Below, in pieces: positions 8,073 to 14,915 of a stretch of 39,468 bases of DNA (positions within the stretch are counted from its first letter, which is position 1; each line of letters begins with the position of its first letter). Origin of the DNA: an uncultured Acidobacteriota bacterium (lineage in GTDB: Bacteria; Acidobacteriota; UBA6911; CAINFC01); the NCBI GenBank assembly GCA_903847975.1, contig CAINFC010000063.1:1-39468 (forward strand), written 5' to 3'. The notes beneath the pieces are model-generated. The model saw nothing but the letters and a program-made list of their open reading frames with translations. It was not told the origin of the DNA and made no database searches. The position numbers and the translations under genes were made by a program.

Positions 8073-9323
8073 ATGATGCTTGACACACTGCGAAAGTCGG
8101 TTTTTCCGGCACTGGCCGCGTGGCTCCTGCTGTGCAGCGGGGCAAAAGCGGGAGGCTTTCTGCTGCTGACCCGCGAGGAAGCGGCCGCCATTCGCGATTC
8201 GATCCGGCAGTCCAAACCGGAAACGGACGCGCTGGCCAAACGGCTGCGCAAAGAGGCGGACCGCGCCATGCTGCGCGGGCCCTGGACGGTCACCCGGGAG
8301 AGGCCCAAGGATGTACCCGGGCTGGGAAAACAGGATTTTTACAGCGAAGGACCTTACTGGTGGCCGGACCCGGCACATCCCGGCGGGCCGTTCATCCGGC
8401 GGGACGGGGAACGATATCCCGGACGGTTCGTAGCCAACGACAACGACATGGGCGAAATGTGCGATGCCGTCTTCGCCCTGGGGATGGCCTCCTATTTCCT
8501 CTCCGAGCCAGGCTCCGCCTCCCGGGCGGCGAAGGTGCTTTCGGTCTGGTTCCTGGAGGAGTCCACGCGGATGACCCCGCATCTCGAGTTCGGCCAGGCG
8601 ATCCGCGGGGTTACTACCGGGCGGGGCACCGGCATTATCGATACCTGCCAGCTGATCCGGGCCGTTCAAGGGATGATGTTTCTGGAAAACAGCGACAGAG
8701 GACCGGAGGATACAGTTCGCGAAGTAAAGTCCTGGTTTTCCCGGTATCTCGAATGGCTTACCACCAGCAAAAAGGGGTTGGATGAAAAAAAGAGCGGCAA
8801 CAACCACGCCACCTGGTGGACCGCCCAGGTAGCCGCCTATGCCACGTTCGTCGAGGATCGGGATCGGCTCGCAATGGCATGGAGTCAATACCGGAACTAC
8901 CTGGTACCGCACCAGATCCGGGGCGATGGAAGCTGCCCGCTGGAAGAAGCCCGTACCAACAGTCTGGGATACTCCTCCATGAACCTGAACGGATTTTCCA
9001 TTCTCTGCCGGATAGCGGAAGTGAACGGAGAAGCGCTGTGGGCCTTTCGCACCCCGGACGGCTTGTCTCTTGGCCAGGCGGTCCGCTATCTGACGCCGTT
9101 CATCATGGATCCGGGCCGCTGGAAAAAAAAGCAGATCCAACCTTATAAAAACGGCAACGCCTATTTTCTGCTGCTTTCCGGCCTGGGCCTGGGAAAACCG
9201 GAATACTCCGACCTGTATTGCCAGTTGAGTCCCAGCGATGATCTGCTCCGTCTCGAGTGGGAACTGCTGGCCGCCAGCAGGAAGATCTGTACCAAGAACC
9301 ATCAATCACAGGGAAACTTATGA
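8073..9323 (+). CDS. Alginate-lyase-family protein (PF05426-like), exported
   Basis: 416 aa. A signal peptide covers residues ~1-27. The rest has hallmarks of the (alpha/alpha) toroid alginate lyase superfamily: EGPYWWPDP (92-100) followed by GGPFIRRDGERYP, NDNDMGEM near 122-129, and SGNNHATWW (241-249), where Asn244 and His245 are the expected catalytic pair. Such enzymes cleave uronate glycosidic bonds by beta-elimination, but family members act on several polyuronates and many are uncharacterised. Two adjacent ATGs (8073, 8076) follow GGAG at 8060; the ATG at 8058 lacks a ribosome site. The stop overlaps the next start (ATGA at 9320-9323), so it is translationally coupled to the GH88 gene, whose substrate would be the unsaturated product of a lyase. 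That coupling supports a lyase role. Confidence 0.85.
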   Translation: MMLDTLRKSVFPALAAWLLLCSGAKAGGFLLLTREEAAAIRDSIRQSKPETDALAKRLRKEADRAMLRGPWTVTRERPKDVPGLGKQDFYSEGPYWWPDPAHPGGPFIRRDGERYPGRFVANDNDMGEMCDAVFALGMASYFLSEPGSASRAAKVLSVWFLEESTRMTPHLEFGQAIRGVTTGRGTGIIDTCQLIRAVQGMMFLENSDRGPEDTVREVKSWFSRYLEWLTTSKKGLDEKKSGNNHATWWTAQVAAYATFVEDRDRLAMAWSQYRNYLVPHQIRGDGSCPLEEARTNSLGYSSMNLNGFSILCRIAEVNGEALWAFRTPDGLSLGQAVRYLTPFIMDPGRWKKKQIQPYKNGNAYFLLLSGLGLGKPEYSDLYCQLSPSDDLLRLEWELLAASRKICTKNHQSQGNL

Positions 9324-10534
9324 AAACCAAACGAGCTGCATGCTTCGTACTTCTGCTCTCCTTTCTGTTTGCCACGCTGTCCGCCTTCTCCGCTGATAAA
9401 ACGGCGATGAACAAGAAAAAAGCACAGCAGGCCCTTTCCTACGCTCTCGGCCAGATTACGGCAACGGCCCAGAACGGCAAAGAGGGGCTCTTTGCCCGCA
9501 CCACCGAGCCGGATGGCTCCTGGCGCTGGGTAAAGCCCAACGACTGGACCAGCGGCTTCTTTCCCGGGCTGCTCTGGCTGCTGCACGAAAGCAGCGGTAA
9601 AAAACAGCTTCGGGAATGGGCCGAAAAGTGGACCGCCGCCCTGGAGGATCAGAAAAACAATGTCAAAACCCACGATGTAGGCTTCATTCTGAACAGCAGC
9701 TTCGGAAACGGTTTGCGGATCACCGGACGCAGCGAATACCGGAGCGTGCTGCTGGCCGGCGCCAAATCCCTCTCCTCGCGCTTTAATCCCACCATCGGCT
9801 GCATCCGCTCCTGGGATCACGGCACCTGGACCTTTCCGGTAATCATCGACAATCTGATGAATCTGGAACTTCTTTTCTGGGCGGCCCAAAACGGCGGCGA
9901 GCCGCGGTTCCGGGAAATCGCCGTCAGCCATGCCCTGAAGACCATTGCCGAGCACATCCGGCCGGACGGCGGGACCTTCCACGTGGTCGATTATGATCCG
10001 GTCAGCGGAGCGGTCAAGCAGAAAAAAACGCACCAGGGATACCGGGACGACTCCACCTGGACCCGCGGCCAGGCCTGGGGCATTTATGGCTTTACCATGT
10101 GTTTCCGGGAAACAGGCGACCGGCGCTTCCTGGAAGCGGCCACACGGCTGGCCAACTACTTCCTCGATCGCCTGCCACCCGATTACGTCCCCTACTGGGA
10201 TTTTCAGGCCCCGGGCATCCCCCAGGAACCCCGCGATTCGGCGGCCGGTGCCATTGCCGCCAGCGGGCTGCTGGAGCTCTGTCTGCGAACCCCGGATGCC
10301 GCGCTGCAATCCAGGTATCGACAGGCTGCGGAAAAGATCCTGGACTCCCTTTGCTCGCCTGCCTATCTGACGCGCGGCACGCCGATGAAGTCCATTCTGG
10401 CGCATGCCACCGGCTCCAAAGCGGCTAACTCGGAGGTGGATGTAGCCTTGATCTACGGGGATTACTACTTCGTAGAAGCGCTGCTTCGCTATCTGCACCC
10501 GGAACGTATTCCCAAGCCCGCAGCCGCACGGTAA
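9320..10534 (+). CDS. GH88 unsaturated glucuronyl hydrolase
   Basis: 404 aa with a lipoprotein-free signal peptide (~3-25). It removes the 4,5-unsaturated uronic acid left at the non-reducing end by polysaccharide lyases, by hydrating the double bond. Family marks: catalytic Asp119 in THDVGF, Asp177 in IIDNLMNLELL (equivalent to the general acid/base of characterised enzymes), and GYRDDSTWTRGQAWGIYGF at 240-258. Length fits GH88 plus a signal. The start ATG at 9320 overlaps the stop of the lyase-family gene. Together with the lyase and nearby sulfatases it points to a sulfated uronate-containing glycan such as a glycosaminoglycan- or ulvan-like polymer; the exact polymer is not decidable here. 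Confidence 0.93.
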   Translation: MKTKRAACFVLLLSFLFATLSAFSADKTAMNKKKAQQALSYALGQITATAQNGKEGLFARTTEPDGSWRWVKPNDWTSGFFPGLLWLLHESSGKKQLREWAEKWTAALEDQKNNVKTHDVGFILNSSFGNGLRITGRSEYRSVLLAGAKSLSSRFNPTIGCIRSWDHGTWTFPVIIDNLMNLELLFWAAQNGGEPRFREIAVSHALKTIAEHIRPDGGTFHVVDYDPVSGAVKQKKTHQGYRDDSTWTRGQAWGIYGFTMCFRETGDRRFLEAATRLANYFLDRLPPDYVPYWDFQAPGIPQEPRDSAAGAIAASGLLELCLRTPDAALQSRYRQAAEKILDSLCSPAYLTRGTPMKSILAHATGSKAANSEVDVALIYGDYYFVEALLRYLHPERIPKPAAAR

Positions 10535-10676
10535 TATGGGTCCGATCTCCAGAGGAACGGAGCCTTTCCTTCGGCAGGCCTCCGCTTCCTTTGGGGCGCG
10601 GCAGAATCACAGACAAATCGCCTCTTGGCGACCGATTCGAAGCAGATAATTTCGCATAAAATCGTTTTTTCGTCCG

Positions 10677-11123
10677 GTTCTGCCGTCCCGATGGGACTTG
10701 CCCCATGCTGGAGCCAACCCGGCAATGAATTGCCGGGCCACAATCCTGCCGTCCCTGACGGGACTTTGCCTGGGAATAACAGCGCCGCAAAAAGTAGCCG
10801 GAACCCCGAAAAGGGTTCCGGATCACAGCCCGGGGTTGCGCCGCAGGCGCTACCCCGGGTAGGCGGATTCGTTTGAAAATCAGCCCTGAAAGGGCTGCGC
10901 AATCATCTGCCATGGCTGGATTTTGCGCAACCCTTTCAGGATTGTCGCCTGCGGGTATCCCTACCCGGGGCCCTGCCGTCCCTGACGGGACTCCTGTCCC
11001 GGCAGAAAGATCCCATGCAGGTTTAAGCAGGGCCTCGCAAGGCAATGACGGAACATGGCTTAACGATATCCGATTTTCCGTCCCCAGCGGCTCGCGCACC
11101 AGTCCCGTTCGGGACGGCAGAAC
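10677..11123. repeat. Hairpin-rich intergenic element with 14-bp inverted ends
   Basis: The 700-bp gap 10535-11234 has no convincing gene and is dominated by this element. Its ends are inverted copies of GTTCTGCCGTCCCG (10677-10690 and 11110-11123). Inside are strong hairpins: 10718-10737 (9-bp stem, 2-nt loop), 10798-10821 (9-bp stem), 10829-10859 (13 bp with one mismatch) and 10885-10940 (17 of 18 bp). The GTCCC-N(3-4)-GGGAC unit recurs at 10685, 10751, 10978 and 11102. The left 60 bp closely match a second copy at 28131-28202. Non-autonomous MITE/REP-like element is the likely reading; no transposase is nearby. The flanks 10535-10676 and 11124-11234 show nothing further. Confidence 0.75.
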
Positions 11124-11234
11124 ATAATGAAATATCAGCTTTTTACCGGACCGTCAAAGCAGAAAAGCCTGCAAAAGCAGGGCCTCATGCGGGGAATGCC
11201 CTGCCTGCTTCCTCCACCCTTCCCGATCTATCGG

Positions 11235-11765
11235 TCAGTTTTCCGGAGCTGTTTCCTCGGCAGGCGCTGGCGCAGGCAGGATTCCCAGACCGACCATTCT
11301 CTCGGTTAAATCCTTGCGCAGGCAGGCAAACACTTTTTCCATATAGTATTTTTTCGCCTTGGTTCCGATGATTTGGTCCGAGAAGAAATGGATAATGACC
11401 CACAGGGACCGGTAGGCTTTTTCCAGGTCGGGCACCAGTTCCGCCAGGCGAACGATATGGTACGGAATTTCCACTTTCGGCAGGCCGATCTCCGTGAAAA
11501 TCTTCAGGTAGCGGGCCGTGGCCAGGTCGGGAACGAAAACCGTATGCAGCACTTTGGTCTTGACAATCGAAATCTCGAAGCCGACCAAGGTATTGTAAAT
11601 TTCCGCCCTGCAGGTCTTGCCGTGCAGCTGTACTGTCCGGGTTCTTTGCCGGGACACGGCACCTTCGCACAGGTCACAGAAAAGCCGATACGCTTCTCCA
11701 CGGCAGGTTTCCTCCACCATGGACTGCCACTCGTCCAGGGGCTTCAGTGGCGGCATACCGGGCAT
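11235..11765 (-). CDS. Conserved-looking protein of unknown function
   Basis: 176 aa, no signal peptide or membrane segment. It has a cysteine-bearing N-terminal part (ETCRGEAYRLFCDLCEG, residues ~19-35), a central alternating strand/helix region and a helical C-terminal half with LWVIIHFFSDQIIGTKAKKYY, ending in an Ala/Pro/Glu-rich tail. I do not recognise a family. It lies 13 bp after the HEAT-like gene and downstream of the rodZ-like gene, all in one direction, so it is probably the last gene of that operon. ATG at 11765 has only a weak ribosome site (GGGAAAAAG); an ATG at 11756 is an alternative. Confidence 0.7.
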   Translation of the reverse strand: MPGMPPLKPLDEWQSMVEETCRGEAYRLFCDLCEGAVSRQRTRTVQLHGKTCRAEIYNTLVGFEISIVKTKVLHTVFVPDLATARYLKIFTEIGLPKVEIPYHIVRLAELVPDLEKAYRSLWVIIHFFSDQIIGTKAKKYYMEKVFACLRKDLTERMVGLGILPAPAPAEETAPEN

Positions 11766-11778
11766 TTTCTTTTTCCCG

Positions 11779-12861
11779 CTAATGCGTTTCTCCCTTCAGG
11801 ACCAGGATCCGTTGTGCGCTGCGACGAACCACATCGGCCACAGCGCGGTCCTTGGCCAGAAAGCGGATATCCCGGTCCATCAGGCGCGGCAGCAGGTGCA
11901 GGGCGGTAGCCATCGGCGTCTTACCGTTCTTGACCAGGTTGCAGACGATGGCGTAATTCTTAATCCAGGCCCGATTCTCGGCAATGAGCCGGAGTATCTC
12001 CTCCGATACGTTGCGCATGGTGGAAAAAACGCCGATTTCCTGCTCCGAAATTTTCGGGCTTTTCAGCACCATGGTCGAAACCATCCGGTTGGTGTCGCGG
12101 ATCAGGATTGCCCTCTCTTCGCGGGATCCGAGCAGCGCCCGCTTGATTTTCTGGGAGGTATTGAGCGTTGCCAGCCGACGGTAAACCCCCATCTCCTCCT
12201 GCCCGGCTATTCCCAGCTTCTGGAGATCCATTTCCTCGAGAACCTCCAGCGGCTCTTCCCCCACCGCCGGGACGGGCATCTCCTCCGGCAAAACATCGAA
12301 CTCCTGCTCCGCCAGCCCGGCGTCCTTGGGCAGAGCCTGCAGGGATACTTCGCTGATTGGCATTTTGCCGAAAAATTCCTCCCGGATTTCCGTGGTCAAC
12401 CTTCGAATGGTGGTATCCGCGTTCGGATTTTCCAGGATATTCTGCAGGATAAGCGGGTATCGGATCAGCCGCACCTGATTGAAGAGAATGATCTGCAGCA
12501 GAGGAATATCCGCGACCAGCGCCAGATCGGCGACCGTGGCATCCGGTGTGGAATTATTTTTAGCAACGGCTTCCAGGATCGTCCGGCTGCGACCCAGAGC
12601 GAAGCAGAAAAAGGAAAGAATCAGCTTCGGACAATCCGGGTCGCTGAGCAGCGGCAACAGTTGCTCATCCGGCATCGCGGTCAGCGTCTTATCGGCCTGC
12701 ACGCATACCTGCTGGTCGGGATCGGCAGTCAACCGTATCAGGACGCGCAGCTGGTCCTTCATTTCCATGGGCACCAGGCCCTTGGCAGCGGCCAGGCGCA
12801 ATTGTTGCGGCCCCCGGCCGGCCAGAAGCAACGTGGAGAGATCCGGTGCCGTTTCACTCAT
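11779..12861 (-). CDS. HEAT-repeat-like protein of unknown function
   Basis: 360 aa, soluble, strongly helical. The N-terminal ~130 residues look like degenerate HEAT/armadillo repeats (LRLAAAKGLVPMEMKDQLRV, then LIRLTADPDQQVCVQADKTL). A low-complexity acidic, Pro/Glu-rich linker at ~190-225 follows, and then a conserved-looking helical domain: YRRLATLNTSQKIKRALLGS, REERAILIRDTNRMVSTMVL and ENRAWIKNYAIVCNLVKNGK. I recall the C-terminal pattern from conserved proteins of Acidobacteria and Deltaproteobacteria without known function; that is memory, not a search. It lies 18 bp downstream of the rodZ-like gene and probably shares its transcript. A scaffold role at the cell envelope would be a guess. 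Confidence 0.75.
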   Translation of the reverse strand: MSETAPDLSTLLLAGRGPQQLRLAAAKGLVPMEMKDQLRVLIRLTADPDQQVCVQADKTLTAMPDEQLLPLLSDPDCPKLILSFFCFALGRSRTILEAVAKNNSTPDATVADLALVADIPLLQIILFNQVRLIRYPLILQNILENPNADTTIRRLTTEIREEFFGKMPISEVSLQALPKDAGLAEQEFDVLPEEMPVPAVGEEPLEVLEEMDLQKLGIAGQEEMGVYRRLATLNTSQKIKRALLGSREERAILIRDTNRMVSTMVLKSPKISEQEIGVFSTMRNVSEEILRLIAENRAWIKNYAIVCNLVKNGKTPMATALHLLPRLMDRDIRFLAKDRAVADVVRRSAQRILVLKGETH

Positions 12862-12879
12862 AAGCTGATATGGAATCGT

Positions 12880-13719
12880 TTAAGGGGAAGGAGTTGCCTC
12901 GGATTCCGCGAGATATTCGCGGTAGTTGTCAGGAGTAAATATCAGCCGCTTCACTTCGCCAAGAGACCCGAGCCGCCGCAGAGGCGATCCGTTAATCTGT
13001 ATGCTTACCCCACCCGCATTCCCCAGGATAAGGGCAATCTGATTGTTGGCCCGGAAAGGCAGCTTTTCCCCACGATAAAATTCCTGCCGGGTCACCTGCC
13101 TCCCGTCGACATTGACCGATACCCAGCAGGGAGCCTGGAATTCAATCCACAGGTTTAAAGCATAAGGCGCACCGTTATTGTTGACCGGCGGCAGGGTAGC
13201 AGGGACAGACGTCCCCGGCAGCGTGGAGGAGGGAGCGGCCGGATCGGGCGCCTGGGTCGTAGTGGTAGCCAGAAGCAGCGGCAGGTCCTGAAGATTTGCC
13301 GTCTGCGCGGCCGTCTGGGCATTTTGAATTTCGGCCTGACGGGAAACAATTTCATGATACAGGCCCAGCCCTCCCAGTACCAGCAGGAGAATGGTAACCA
13401 GACTGGTAAACAGAAACCGAAAAAAAGGCCGGTGGGCAGCAATCCGGTTTTGCTTCGGTGCCGTGCGGGCTTGGGATGGATGCGGCGTGCCTGAAATCAC
13501 CCGGTAGCGATGATAGAGGTTCTCTGTGTCCAGATCCAGAATCTGGGCGTACTGACGCAAAATAAGCCACCGCAATTCTCCACCCGGCAGCTGGTCCAGT
13601 CGATCTTTCTCCAGATTGTCCAGGTGACGCCTGCTTATGTGCGTCTGCTCGGCAATTTCATCCAAGCTTATGTTCTTTTTCTGCCGGGCAGCCAGCAGCT
13701 CTTCACCTATACTTCCCAT
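12880..13719 (-). CDS. RodZ-like transmembrane helix-turn-helix protein
   Basis: 279 aa from the ATG at 13719. Residues ~1-70 form an Xre/Cro-type helix-turn-helix (GEELLAARQKKNISLDEIAE, then QTHISRRHLDNLEKDR) as in RodZ and HTH_25 proteins. After a basic linker there is one membrane helix (~101-121), then an Ala/Thr/Pro-rich periplasmic linker, and a C-terminal beta domain resembling DUF4115 (ALNLWIEFQAPCWVSVNVDG, ending near LIFTPDNYREYL). This order is the RodZ layout; RodZ links MreB to the envelope and helps set rod shape. No mreB is in the window. The frame extends upstream to a TTG at 13764, but the HTH begins at the ATG. It heads a leftward three-gene set. Confidence 0.85.
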   Translation of the reverse strand: MGSIGEELLAARQKKNISLDEIAEQTHISRRHLDNLEKDRLDQLPGGELRWLILRQYAQILDLDTENLYHRYRVISGTPHPSQARTAPKQNRIAAHRPFFRFLFTSLVTILLLVLGGLGLYHEIVSRQAEIQNAQTAAQTANLQDLPLLLATTTTQAPDPAAPSSTLPGTSVPATLPPVNNNGAPYALNLWIEFQAPCWVSVNVDGRQVTRQEFYRGEKLPFRANNQIALILGNAGGVSIQINGSPLRRLGSLGEVKRLIFTPDNYREYLAESEATPSP

Positions 13720-13770
13720 CTCGAAGATATTATTCAAGATTCCCTTCCTTGTCAACAACCACAATGCATG

Positions 13771-13816
13771 AGCCTGGGAATGAGGATTTGTTTCCAGGCT
13801 TGACGGAACATGGCTT
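13771..13816. repeat. Hairpin plus fragment of the intergenic repeat, between rodZ and BMC genes
   Basis: In the 179-bp divergent gap, AGCCTGGGAA (13771-13780) pairs 9/10 with TTTCCAGGCT (13791-13800). Directly after it, 13801-13816 (TGACGGAACATGGCTT) is identical to 11046-11061 inside the large repeat element. No T run follows, so it is not a convincing terminator. It is probably a decayed copy of the same repeat. A 10-bp palindrome GGAATATTCC lies at 13861-13870. Confidence 0.4.
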
Positions 13817-13898
13817 CCAAGATTAGTATGCTAGCGGACCCCAAACAAGGAGAGGACAAGGGAATATTCCGGGTTTTTCATCGAGTCAGGCCGATATT

Positions 13899-14204
13899 AT
13901 GTCATGGGATGCATTGGGAATTATTGAAACGGTAGGCTTTCCGGCCGCAGTGGAGGCCGCCGATGCGATGGTCAAAACGGCACATGTCGTGCTCGTAGGC
14001 CATCAGTATGTCGGTGCGGGGCTGGTGTCCGTCCTGGTGCGCGGAAGCGTCGGGGCAGTGAAAGCAGCCGTAGACGCCGGAGTTGCCGCCGCCCGCCGGG
14101 TGGGGGAAGTTTCCTCGATCCTGATTATTCCCAATCCGGATGAAGAATTAAGCAAGATGATACCGGATGTTGCAAGCAATATTATAAGAAATAACTTTAA
14201 CTGA
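13899..14204 (+). CDS. Bacterial microcompartment hexameric shell protein (BMC-H)
   Basis: 101 aa, a single BMC domain of the CcmK/PduA/EutM type: it opens with DALGIIETVGFPAAVEAADA and continues with the central VGHQYVGAGLVSVLVRG and VGEVSSILIIPNPDEEL. These proteins form hexameric tiles of protein organelle shells with a small central pore. Length fits a single-domain shell protein without extensions. No pentameric vertex protein, second shell gene or typical encapsulated enzyme (aldehyde dehydrogenase, lyase) is in the window, so it appears to be an orphan. A YqaA-like membrane protein gene follows 22 bp downstream. The ATG at 13899 has a poor ribosome site. Confidence 0.93.
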   Translation: MSWDALGIIETVGFPAAVEAADAMVKTAHVVLVGHQYVGAGLVSVLVRGSVGAVKAAVDAGVAAARRVGEVSSILIIPNPDEELSKMIPDVASNIIRNNFN

Positions 14205-14226
14205 TTACACGATTATCCAACCAGGT

Positions 14227-14850
14227 ATGGGCATTTTAAAAACTATCGGCAACTGGCTTCTGGCGCTGGCCAACACCATGGGTGGCCCGGGGCTTTTGCT
14301 GATCGCCATCGCAGACTCCTCTTTTCTTTCCTTGCCGGAAGGAAATGACCTGCTGATCGTCGTCCTGTCCATCGGAAAGTCCTGGGAGGTGATGTCATAT
14401 TATTGTGTTATGACCACGCTCGGCTCGGTTATCGGCTGTCATCTGCTATTCTGGGTGGGGAAAACCGGCGGCCGATCCGCCCTGGAGAGCCGCTTTAAAA
14501 AAAGTACCGTGGAGCGGGTGGAGTCCTTCGTGAGCCGTTATGGTGTTTCCTCGGTGATGATACCGTCCATTATCCCTCCACCTATGCCCTTCAAAGTTTT
14601 TGTCCTTACGGCCGGGGTTTTCCAGATGGATAGCTGGAAGTTTCTCGTTGCGGTTCTGGCCGGCCGAAGCATCCGTTATTTCACCTGGGGAATCCTGGCG
14701 GTTCTTTACGGAGAAAAAGTAAAAAATTTCATGGCCACCAATTTGAAACTGGTGGGCATTCTCACCTTACTGGTCCTGGTGCTGATTGTTGTCATGATGG
14801 CTTTCCGAAACTTCCGGGGAAGAAGAAGCGGCAGCGCAGCGCAGGCATAG
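14227..14850 (+). CDS. YqaA/DedA-like VTT-domain membrane protein
   Basis: 207 aa, mostly hydrophobic with about five membrane segments (roughly 5-27, 45-70, 108-135, 140-160, 173-193). The central part has the VTT/SNARE-associated pattern (PF09335): a re-entrant glycine-rich stretch near GSVIGCHLLFWVGKTGG, and SIIPPPMPFKVFVLTAGVFQ, followed by Arg in GRSIRYF. Relatives are inner-membrane proteins; several DedA members flip lipids or affect proton-motive force, but this subgroup is not characterised. It follows the BMC gene by 22 bp and ends 65 bp before glgB. The very basic C-terminal tail is cytoplasmic by the positive-inside rule. Confidence 0.85.
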   Translation: MGILKTIGNWLLALANTMGGPGLLLIAIADSSFLSLPEGNDLLIVVLSIGKSWEVMSYYCVMTTLGSVIGCHLLFWVGKTGGRSALESRFKKSTVERVESFVSRYGVSSVMIPSIIPPPMPFKVFVLTAGVFQMDSWKFLVAVLAGRSIRYFTWGILAVLYGEKVKNFMATNLKLVGILTLLVLVLIVVMMAFRNFRGRRSGSAAQA

Positions 14851-14915
14851 CGCGAATTTTCGGACCGCTCCCGGCCGCCGGGAAAAAGTCCGGGAACGTC
14901 AAAGAGGGCGCCATT

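Noticed and set aside
10677-11123. CRISPR array, because of repeated short units
   Set aside because: The repeats are irregularly spaced inverted units of variable context without uniform spacers, and no cas gene is present.
10625-11371. Short plus-strand open frames across the repeat region
   Set aside because: They are translations of hairpin repeats, with no ribosome sites and repeated motifs such as AVPDGTLPG arising from GTCCC/GGGAC units.
12880-13719. Ordinary transcriptional repressor annotation for the helix-turn-helix gene
   Set aside because: The HTH is followed by a membrane helix, a Pro/Thr-rich linker and a DUF4115-like domain, which is the RodZ layout.
13771-13800. Rho-independent terminator between rodZ and the BMC gene
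   Set aside because: The genes are divergent and no T tract follows the hairpin on either strand.
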